Shown piece after piece: positions 7,125-12,623 of a stretch of 12,623 nucleotides of DNA. The stretch lies in assembly GCA_964385635.1 (NCBI GenBank), contig CAYLPU010000127.1, positions 1 through 12,623 of the forward strand, written 5' to 3'. Below the pieces are notes generated by a model. That model made no database searches and was not told where the DNA came from. It was given only the letters and a program-made list of their open reading frames with translations. How positions within the stretch are numbered: position 1 is the first letter of the stretch; each line of letters opens with the position of its first letter. A program made the translations under genes and the position numbers. This DNA comes from CAYLPU01 sp964385635. GTDB taxonomy: Bacteria; Chloroflexota; Anaerolineae; B4-G1.

Positions 7125-8384
7125 CTAATCTTCCAGTTTTTGCGTCAACTTGCGCGTCTCGTAGCGCAGTTTCTTCGTGCCACGGGCCGAGAGGCCCTCA
7201 CCGTGCTCCAGCCGCTCGGCCTCCTCCTGCGCAGTCTGGGCCAGTTCCTCCTCCCCCAGTGCCAACAGGCGGGTGGCGGCAGCCCGCAGTTTCTGCGTCG
7301 CCCCGGCGATGTTACCCACCGCTGCCTCGTCCAGCGCCCGCGTCTGCAACTTGTGTGCCGTCACCTTCTCGATGACGGTCATTACATAAGGGTTGGTCTG
7401 CGTCGCTTGAGCCGGATCGGCCGTGAAGCCCAGGATGACGTCGGTCTTCGCCTTCTCCCCCACCACACCTGTTGCAGCCACATCGTAACTTACCTCGGCC
7501 TGAGCGATGCGGTAGGTGCCTGGCTGGCGGGGTGGGATGAGCATCTCGACCAGCACGCTCTGGCCTTGCTCCCGGTCCATATCGCCCAGCGTGATCTGGA
7601 CGTCGCGGTCCGAAAGAGCGCGATGGCCCAGTTTGGCGATCAGTGGTGTCACCCGCCAGACCGCCCGGGGCATCACCCCCGGTAACAGCCGCAGGATCAT
7701 CTCTGCGTTCTGCACGACGGTAGCCTGGGCCGCCCGCACGTGCTGTTCAAACGTGTGCAGGATGGCGGCAGGCTGGTTCTCGGGGATGAAGTCGGAGGTG
7801 CCGCCGCTCGCCTGGGCGATGTCGTCCAGGAGTTGCTCGTTCCACTCCTCTCCCAGCCCCAGTGCGGCGATGGCGACGTTCTGCCCTCCAGCCTCGGCGG
7901 CCAGGCGGCGGCAGACGTCCTCGTCGCCAAAAGTCTCCCCGTCGGTCAGGAGGAGCATGCGGCTGACCCTGTCGGACCCCAGGCCCTTCCGCAGTTCCTC
8001 CAGCCCCTTGCGCATGCCGCGTGACATCTCGGTGCCACCGCCGTCGCGGATGTGCTCGATCTGGCGTTTGAGCCCGGCAGAGTCGGTGACCGGCTGGCTC
8101 GGAGCGATCACTTTCACCTTATCGTCAAAAATGACGACGGAGGCCAGGTCTTGTGGTCCCATGCGGTCGATCGCGAGTTTGGCTGCTTCTTTAAGGCTGG
8201 CCAGTTTCCTTCCGCTCATTGAGCCGCTATGATCCAGCACCAGGCCGAAGTTGAGCGGCATTTGGACGTTGGCGATTGCGCCGGTGGGCATGGCCTCAAT
8301 GAGCACGTAGACCAACTGCTGGCCTCCGGTGGCAGGGAACATAGTTTTATTGATCTGGACGGCTAATTGGACTTCTCCAGGCAT
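7125..8384 (-). CDS. Cytosolic von Willebrand factor A (vWA) domain protein
   Basis: A 419-residue protein without signal peptide or membrane segment. A short beta-rich N-terminus (1-44) leads into a vWA domain at about 45-215. The metal-ion-dependent adhesion site is complete: DHSGSMSG at 51-58 (D51, S53, S55), T118 in GGGTEM, and D148 in LLLTDGE. Residues about 220-325 look like a beta-sandwich, and 330-419 are helical and charged with many Ala, Glu and Arg residues. vWA proteins of this type usually bind partner proteins through a metal ion and act as scaffolds. Here it lies between a PP2C gene and an FHA-kinase pair, as vWA genes do in other kinase/phosphatase modules such as the TerY-P triads; a scaffolding role is inferred. 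GAGGAGGT placed 6 nt before ATG supports the start. Confidence 0.93.
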   Translation of the reverse strand: MPGEVQLAVQINKTMFPATGGQQLVYVLIEAMPTGAIANVQMPLNFGLVLDHSGSMSGRKLASLKEAAKLAIDRMGPQDLASVVIFDDKVKVIAPSQPVTDSAGLKRQIEHIRDGGGTEMSRGMRKGLEELRKGLGSDRVSRMLLLTDGETFGDEDVCRRLAAEAGGQNVAIAALGLGEEWNEQLLDDIAQASGGTSDFIPENQPAAILHTFEQHVRAAQATVVQNAEMILRLLPGVMPRAVWRVTPLIAKLGHRALSDRDVQITLGDMDREQGQSVLVEMLIPPRQPGTYRIAQAEVSYDVAATGVVGEKAKTDVILGFTADPAQATQTNPYVMTVIEKVTAHKLQTRALDEAAVGNIAGATQKLRAAATRLLALGEEELAQTAQEEAERLEHGEGLSARGTKKLRYETRKLTQKLED

Positions 8385-8417
8385 AAATGTACCTCCTCAT
8401 TATTCCAAATGACCCCT

Positions 8418-8466
8418 TACTCCCTACTTCCTACTCCCTACTTCCTACTCCCCACTCCCCACTCCT
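8418..8466. repeat. Seven tandem heptamers (GGGAGTA-type on minus strand)
   Basis: The plus strand reads TACTCCC, TACTTCC, TACTCCC, TACTTCC, TACTCCC, CACTCCC, CACTCCT without interruption, giving 49 bp of exact 7-bp period. It fills most of the 88-bp spacer between the zinc-ribbon phosphatase stop and the vWA ribosome-binding site. It resembles the short tandemly repeated repetitive (STRR) heptamers known from cyanobacterial spacers. Function unknown. Confidence 0.9.
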
Positions 8467-8472
8467 ATGGAC

Positions 8473-9717
8473 CTACAAATCCATCGCGCTGACCACGAGC
8501 GCGCTCATGTTGTCTGTGGCTCCAGCCTCCAGAGCACGGCGGACGACCTCGTCGCAGATCCGCTGCGGCTCGTTCTCCAACAACATCATCTCCTCCAGTC
8601 CGTCATCGCCCAGGCTTTCCCAGACGCCGTCGCAGCACAGGAGCAGCCGGTCGCCCGGTGTCAATTGCAGGCTGAATACATCCACTTCCACGGTCTGACT
8701 GTCTCCCACGCTGCGATATAGGACCCCTTTCTGCGGGTGATTGGCTGCCTCCTCAGGCGTGATCTCGCCTGTCTCAATGAGCCGCTCGATGACGGAATGG
8801 TCGGTCGTCACCTGGCGGAGCGTGCCCGCGTGCCAGTGGTAGGCGCGACTGTCGCCAACGCTGGTGATAACTGCAAAGTCGTCACGCACCAGTGCTGCTG
8901 TGAGCGTCGAGCCCATATCGCTGCCACTGCTCTGCGCGGCGGCGTACACCTGCGCGTTGGCGTCCTCGACGCTCTCGCTGATGATGGCGGTGAGCGTCTC
9001 TGCCAGGCAGGCCTCCCCGCTCAGTTCAGCCATCAGCACACGGAAGGTGATCCCCTGGGCCAACGTCTGGACGGCGAGGCGACTGGCGACCTCGCCGGCC
9101 TGATGCCCGCCCATCCCGTCGGCCACGGCGAGGAGGCTCAGCGCCGGGGTGGGCCGCCCCTCGTATAGCGGCGTCAGCCTGAGTGCCAGGAGGCTGTCCT
9201 GGTTGATTGTTCGATCCGGCCCTTTCTCGGTGCGGAGGCCGACGGTGAGCCACACACCTCGGGCGAAGGGTGGCCTTTCCGGTGAGGGTTCCTCGACCTC
9301 GATGGCGAAGGTATGCCCTCCGAACGGAAACGTCTCTTCCGTCTCTCGTCTCTCGCTCACTGCCTCCGGTGGGGTCAGCCACTCGTGCAGCAGGCAGGTG
9401 GCTGGGCGGGCCAGTTCCGCGCCGCAGGCGGGGCAGAAAGATTCGCCGGCCGGGGTCTCTGCGCCGCAGGCAGGACAACGCTGCCGGTCATAAGCACGGT
9501 AGGTGGCATAATCGGCCTGGCGGGCCACCAGTCCCAGAACCTCATACCGCTCTTGCAGGAGCGTGCCGGGGGGCAGACCACCCACCTCACCTAACCCCCC
9601 GGCCTCCATATTCTCCACAGGCGCGGCCTCTGCCGGCGACGCCAACGGCGCACCGCAGGCGTGGCAGAACTTCGCCCCAGTTCGATTCTCGGCTCCGCAG
9701 GTGGTGCAGATGGTCAT
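8473..9717 (-). CDS. Zinc-ribbon PP2C-family protein phosphatase with degenerate kinase N-lobe segment
   Basis: A 414-residue soluble protein. A first zinc ribbon uses C4, C7, C18 and C21. Residues 51-77 (LLQERYEVLGLV...YRAYD) align with the first two strands of the window's kinases, but all glycines of the nucleotide loop are lost. A second zinc ribbon (C81, C84, C95, C98) sits where a kinase would carry its catalytic lysine. Residues about 155-412 are a full PP2C domain: NQD 172-174, ADGMGG 199-204, GSTL 269-272, VGDSR 287-291, DH 306-307, CCDGVWE 361-367 and TDNMS 401-405, with metal-binding aspartates intact. No membrane segment or signal peptide, so it is cytosolic. It probably reverses kinase phosphorylation here; the ribbons may mediate docking with the zinc-ribbon FHA protein (inference). 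AGGAG overlapping the preceding stop supports the start and coupling. Confidence 0.95.
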   Translation of the reverse strand: MTICTTCGAENRTGAKFCHACGAPLASPAEAAPVENMEAGGLGEVGGLPPGTLLQERYEVLGLVARQADYATYRAYDRQRCPACGAETPAGESFCPACGAELARPATCLLHEWLTPPEAVSERRETEETFPFGGHTFAIEVEEPSPERPPFARGVWLTVGLRTEKGPDRTINQDSLLALRLTPLYEGRPTPALSLLAVADGMGGHQAGEVASRLAVQTLAQGITFRVLMAELSGEACLAETLTAIISESVEDANAQVYAAAQSSGSDMGSTLTAALVRDDFAVITSVGDSRAYHWHAGTLRQVTTDHSVIERLIETGEITPEEAANHPQKGVLYRSVGDSQTVEVDVFSLQLTPGDRLLLCCDGVWESLGDDGLEEMMLLENEPQRICDEVVRRALEAGATDNMSALVVSAMDL

Positions 9718-9725
9718 TACCGTTC

Positions 9726-10859
9726 TTACTCCTGCAGGCTCAGATTATCCACGTACGCCCAGGTATTGTACCATGCACGGTCATTGTAGTATGGTGAGTC
9801 GTACTCGCGGCTCCAGATAGAGATGTACAGAGTGATGTTCCTCCCCTGAAGCAGGAGATTGTTCAAATCCAAAGTCACCGTCCTCCATCCCGAGTCCCAC
9901 TGCGTCCCCGCAACTGAGGAGGCGCCGGAGCGACCACCGCAGAAAACCAATCCGGCGTCTGAAACCACCAGCGTCCCCTCGGGATTGAGCGCTGTGCTGA
10001 TGCACTGGGCATTCCGTTCGGTGTCCGAGACTTGAGCCGGAGGACGGTCCACGGAGACCTCGAAGGTGTCGTAATACCCTTTGGCGCCTGTGACGACGTC
10101 ATAGGAGATAACCCGGTACTCCAATCGCAAATATCGTTGGTCCACCGTGAAAGTTTGAGAGATACACCCGTAACCTACGGGGATTGAGCGGTTCGGAGCA
10201 TTCGGTTCGCCAAGCAAGGCCCGGTGGTTTCCTTCAAAGAGAACCACGCTCTGGGGCATCCCGCCACCATGTCCGTTGAGTGGGAATGGTCCCTGCCCGG
10301 TATTCCACCCACTCAGCCCACTCTCAAAATCACCATTGGCAAAGGGGGAGTAGTCTCGTACCCCCAGCGGCAGATAGGTGTGCCTGCCGACGATGGTGAT
10401 ATCGGTGGTGGTGTCAGCAGAAGCGGCCTGGGGGGTAGCGGTGATGAAAGTGCTGGCGGTAATGTTCAGTGTGGCGGTGGCGGGGATCGTGACGCTGACG
10501 ATGAACGTAGACGTCGCGCTTCCGCTCACTGTGAGGGGGAGCAAGGCAGTGCCGGTGGGCCAGTTGCCGCCTGCCAAGGTGACCGACCAGCCGCGCGAGT
10601 TGGTCGCTTCCAGGTCGAAGGTATCGGTATTCGTGCCGGTATTGGTGAGGACGTGAGTATAGGCGACGACGGTGCCTGGCTCGCCCTCCTGGCTGTAGCC
10701 GGGAGACAGCGCGACGCCAGCAGCCTGCCTGACGGCGGCGGTATCAATGGCGGCAGGCGCTGCATTTGTGTGCATACCACCCAGGAGCAGAAACAGGGCG
10801 GTAAGCAGCAATGCGCCCGCCGACACACCCGCGATGAGATGTGAAATCTTCTTTCGCAT
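9726..10859 (-). CDS. Secreted protein with NEW3-like and jelly-roll-like domains
   Basis: A 377-residue protein. Residues 1-33 form a Sec signal peptide (MRKK, a hydrophobic core at about 9-27, then NAAPA). Residues about 46-157 resemble the NEW3/CARDB-type beta-sandwich common in exported Chloroflexota proteins: a Pro-Gly turn, YTHVLTNTGTNTDTF, then GWSV. A linker TYLPLGVR at 162-168 leads into about 173-377, which begins FANGDFESGLSGW and ends YVDNLSL; that is the pattern of a carbohydrate-binding-like jelly roll. There is no catalytic motif, so adhesion or ligand binding is more likely than an enzyme. The start is supported by GAGGAGGT upstream. It sits between two phosphatase genes and its TAA is 8 bp before the next ATG. 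A role as a surface partner for the kinases is only inferred from this position. Confidence 0.88.
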   Translation of the reverse strand: MRKKISHLIAGVSAGALLLTALFLLLGGMHTNAAPAAIDTAAVRQAAGVALSPGYSQEGEPGTVVAYTHVLTNTGTNTDTFDLEATNSRGWSVTLAGGNWPTGTALLPLTVSGSATSTFIVSVTIPATATLNITASTFITATPQAASADTTTDITIVGRHTYLPLGVRDYSPFANGDFESGLSGWNTGQGPFPLNGHGGGMPQSVVLFEGNHRALLGEPNAPNRSIPVGYGCISQTFTVDQRYLRLEYRVISYDVVTGAKGYYDTFEVSVDRPPAQVSDTERNAQCISTALNPEGTLVVSDAGLVFCGGRSGASSVAGTQWDSGWRTVTLDLNNLLLQGRNITLYISIWSREYDSPYYNDRAWYNTWAYVDNLSLQE

Positions 10860-10888
10860 TCTTATACCTCCTCAACTAATTCGTTGCG

Positions 10889-10920
10889 GACCTGACGGGT
10901 TTTCCGAAACCTGTCAGGTC
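10889..10920. repeat. 32-bp near-perfect palindrome in the 106-bp spacer
   Basis: Plus strand arms are GACCTGACGGGTTT and AAACCTGTCAGGTC around a TCCG loop: a 14-bp stem with a single G.T mismatch. No T-run follows on the minus strand, so it is not a standard intrinsic terminator for the phosphatase gene. It looks more like a dispersed intergenic palindrome or an RNA-processing hairpin. It lies 30 bp upstream of the next start codon. Confidence 0.8.
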
Positions 10921-10965
10921 TTGGCTTGCTGATGACGGTGGTGGTGGTCATTATGGTATCTTGAC

Positions 10966-12282
10966 CTATCTGGTTGGCGGCGGCTCTTCACCATTGCCAT
11001 TATCATCATCGTCATCATCTGGCATCAGGTCGTCTGACATAGGCGTTGGTGACAGTGTCGGCATAGGCGTCATGGTCGGCATCGGCGTATGGGTAGGGGC
11101 CGGCGGTCGCTGCGTGGGGGTGGGTGTGTGGGTCGGCATAGGTGTGGAGGTCGGCGCGCCAGCCGGCACCGTGTCGGTCGGCTGGTCGGGTGATGTGGAG
11201 GGCGCTGCGGCCGGCGCGGTCAGCGCGGTCGCCTCGGTGGGCGAAGCCTCCACCGTGGCCGTGGGTGCGGGAGTGGGCGTCGGCGTTGCCCGCGGCTGGT
11301 TGTAGAACGCCCAGCTTAATGCCAGCCCCGCGCACAACACGATCGGTGCCAGCACCGCTCCCGCCAGGAGGATGATTTTCTGCTGCCGGGTCATCTTGCG
11401 AATGTTATCCAGCAACCCGCCTCTGGCCGGTGCTGTTCTCCCTCCCGTCCGTGCGACGATGACGGAGATGTTGTCGAAGCCGCCCCGCTTGTTGGCCGCC
11501 GCGATCAGCCGTTGGGCCGCCCGTTTTGGCGAATTGCTACCTGCCAGCCGGGCGATCTCTGCGTCCTCCAGCATGTCCGTCAGCCCATCGGAACACAGTA
11601 GCACGACGTCGCCCGGGGCCAGTTGTGTTGTCGGGAAGAGGTCCACCTGCACCGACGGCCCCGCCCCCATGGACCGGGTCAACACATTGCGATCGGAGTC
11701 CATTTCGGCTTGCTCAGGCCGGATAAGCCCCTGGTCAATCTTGCGCTGGGTCAGCGTGTGGTCTCGGGTTAACTGGTTGATCTGCCCGTTCCGAATCAGG
11801 TAAATGCGGCTGTCACCGACGTTGGCCATGTAGAGCGTGCTCCCGTGGATGACGGCGGCCGCCATCGTGGAGCCGGCCTCCCGAGTCCCCGTGCTCTGGA
11901 GGTATTGGTAGAGCGAACCATTTGCTGTTTCTATGACGGCACGCAGGTCGGCCCCCAGGTCGGGGCCGGGCAGGTCGTAGTACCGTTCCACGGCGACGCG
12001 GATGGCCCAGTGACTGGCCTCGCGGCCGCCCTGCGCACCTCCCACACCGTCGGCCACGATCAGCAGTTGTCCCTTTTGGGCCAGGTGGGCCGGCCCCGGT
12101 TTGAAGGGAAAGGTCTCCGATCCAGAATGAGGATAGATGGCGTCCTCGTTACCCTCACGCGCGCGGCCCTTGTCGGTCGCACCCCACACCTCCAGGGGTA
12201 AGGCGGGCGCGGGCACTGGCCGTGGGCCAGGTTGTGGCTGCATCGGTTGGGATGGACTGTGGGACGTGTTGATCGCGTTCAT
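10966..12282 (-). CDS. Membrane-anchored PP2C-family Ser/Thr protein phosphatase with Thr/Pro-rich external tail
   Basis: A 438-residue protein. Residues 1-30 are a Pro/Gln-rich leader. Residues 31-278 are a complete PP2C (PPM) domain: RxxNED at 42-47, ADGVGG at 77-82, GSTM at 137-140, VGDSR at 155-159, DHT at 174-176, LCSDGLTD at 229-236 and FDNIS at 269-273. The metal-binding aspartates (D47, D78, D232, D270) are all present, so it should be an active metal-dependent phosphatase removing phosphate from Ser/Thr. A single membrane helix spans about 303-327, followed by about 85 Thr/Pro-rich residues and an acidic end with six consecutive Asp (422-427). The catalytic domain should face the cytoplasm and the tail the outside. 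It probably counteracts the two kinases in the window. The same frame stays open upstream to 12561, but that part reads as low-complexity shadow of the preceding gene. Stop TAG. Confidence 0.95.
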   Translation of the reverse strand: MNAINTSHSPSQPMQPQPGPRPVPAPALPLEVWGATDKGRAREGNEDAIYPHSGSETFPFKPGPAHLAQKGQLLIVADGVGGAQGGREASHWAIRVAVERYYDLPGPDLGADLRAVIETANGSLYQYLQSTGTREAGSTMAAAVIHGSTLYMANVGDSRIYLIRNGQINQLTRDHTLTQRKIDQGLIRPEQAEMDSDRNVLTRSMGAGPSVQVDLFPTTQLAPGDVVLLCSDGLTDMLEDAEIARLAGSNSPKRAAQRLIAAANKRGGFDNISVIVARTGGRTAPARGGLLDNIRKMTRQQKIILLAGAVLAPIVLCAGLALSWAFYNQPRATPTPTPAPTATVEASPTEATALTAPAAAPSTSPDQPTDTVPAGAPTSTPMPTHTPTPTQRPPAPTHTPMPTMTPMPTLSPTPMSDDLMPDDDDDDNGNGEEPPPTR

Positions 12283-12284
12283 CG

Positions 12285-12623
12285 TTATCCTCCTCCTGCT
12301 GAAATGGGGGTAGATGAAGCAGGGGTGGGCGCAGGTGTGGGTGTGCGTGTGGGGGGCCGGGGTGTGTTCGTGGGTGTCAGCGTTGGCCTTGCCGTGGACG
12401 TCGGCCTTGCTGTGGACGTGGTTGCCTCGACCGTCGGCGAGGCGGTCGGTGTGAGTGCTGTCGGCGCGGTAGTCGGCGTCCACGTGACGGTACTGGTGAC
12501 AGGTGGCACCGTTGGGGTGGGGGTTGGCGTGGAAGCCACAATCCAGTTTCTGACCCCCCAACCACCGGCGGCGAGGCAGGCGGTCAGCGTGATGCCAGCG
12601 CAGGCGCCCCGCGCGGCTGCCCC
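12285..12623 (-). CDS. 3' end of a probable membrane protein with Thr/Pro-rich tail (5' part outside window)
   Basis: Only the last 112 codons are present; the frame is open to the window edge and ends at TAA (12287-12285). The visible part starts with a hydrophobic stretch of about 20 residues (AGITLTACLAAGGWGV, then RNWIVAS), which could be one membrane segment. About 80 residues rich in Thr and Pro follow (TPTPTPTVPP...), ending in SAGGG. This layout (segment, Trp, Asn, then TPTPTP) matches the C-terminus of the phosphatase encoded next. Chloroflexota kinases and phosphatases often carry such linkers outside the membrane, so the missing N-terminal part may be another signalling domain; that is inference. 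The stop lies 2 bp before the next ATG, and the next gene's Shine-Dalgarno sequence lies inside this gene, so the two are very probably coupled. The catalytic or binding domain cannot be named. Confidence 0.75.
   Translation of the reverse strand, partial: GAAARGACAGITLTACLAAGGWGVRNWIVASTPTPTPTVPPVTSTVTWTPTTAPTALTPTASPTVEATTSTARPTSTARPTLTPTNTPRPPTRTPTPAPTPASSTPISAGGG
12289..12297 (-). promoter_or_regulatory. Shine-Dalgarno sequence of the membrane PP2C gene, inside the upstream gene
   Basis: The minus strand reads AGGAGGAGG, ending 6 nt before the ATG at 12282. It sits in the last Gly codons of the preceding gene. It settles the phosphatase start at 12282 rather than any upstream codon in the same open frame, and it implies translational coupling. 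Confidence 0.85.

Noticed and set aside
6567..7685. Plus-strand open frame of 372 codons
   Set aside because: It crosses the FHA gene, the octamer spacer and the vWA gene antisense. Its LQAYKSTSLQIC stretch is simply the translated tandem repeat.
7079..8466. CRISPR array
   Set aside because: The repeats are 7 and 8 bp, directly abutting with no unique spacers, and no cas gene is present.
10950..10955. Possible -10 element (CATAAT on minus strand) before the NEW3-like gene
   Set aside because: No acceptable -35 occurs 16-18 bp upstream; GCCAAC at that position is too poor to call a promoter.
12283..12561. N-terminal extension of the membrane PP2C up to 12561
   Set aside because: The extra 93 residues are low-complexity (HTHTHT, KADVHGKANADTH), are out of frame with the Thr/Pro-rich gene that better explains this DNA, and the strong Shine-Dalgarno sequence lies before 12282.

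Overview
The window looks like high-GC chromosomal DNA from a member of the Chloroflexota (Anaerolineae/Caldilineae-like). That assignment is an inference from style. The signs are Hanks-type kinases opening with 'VLQ(N/D)RYRI...LGQGGMGAVYRAWD', Thr/Pro-rich 'TPTPTP' extracytoplasmic linkers, secreted proteins with a 'Y(L/I)PL' linker motif, and short tandem repeats in the spacers. Every gene I can support lies on the minus strand, so transcription runs from high to low coordinates. The long plus-strand frames are shadows of GC-rich coding sequence.

In transcription order: (1) 12285-12623, the 3' end of a membrane protein with a Thr/Pro-rich tail, cut by the window edge; (2) 10966-12282, a membrane-anchored PP2C phosphatase; (3) 9726-10859, a secreted protein with a NEW3-like and a jelly-roll-like domain; (4) 8473-9717, a zinc-ribbon PP2C phosphatase carrying a kinase N-lobe remnant; (5) 7125-8384, a cytosolic von Willebrand factor A (vWA) protein with an intact MIDAS; (6) 6232-7062, a triple zinc-ribbon FHA protein; (7) 4587-6218, a transmembrane Ser/Thr kinase with an Ig-like ectodomain; (8) 2818-4452, a secreted protein with a tandem internal duplication and a PPC-like C-terminus; (9) 1892-2569, a lipoprotein; (10) 21-1844, a second transmembrane Ser/Thr kinase whose ectodomain is FGE-sulfatase (C-type-lectin-like).

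Taken together this is a dense phospho-Thr signalling island: two writer kinases with different external sensors, two PP2C erasers (one at the membrane, one soluble), an FHA reader, a vWA scaffold and several exported proteins that could be ligands or surface partners. Genes 1/2, 3/4 and 6/7 are separated by 2, 8 and 13 bp and carry strong Shine-Dalgarno sequences, so they are probably translationally coupled. The spacers at about 10.9, 8.4 and 7.1 kb hold three different repeat structures: a 32-bp palindrome, seven heptamers and five octamers. A possible sigma70-type promoter at 2671-2699 could start a separate unit for genes 9 and 10.

The most unusual points are the glycine-loop-less kinase remnant between the two zinc ribbons of the soluble phosphatase, the FGE-like sensor without the catalytic cysteine pair, and the combination of vWA, PP2C, FHA and kinase in one run of genes. 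I see no RNA genes, CRISPR array, insertion sequence or integrase.
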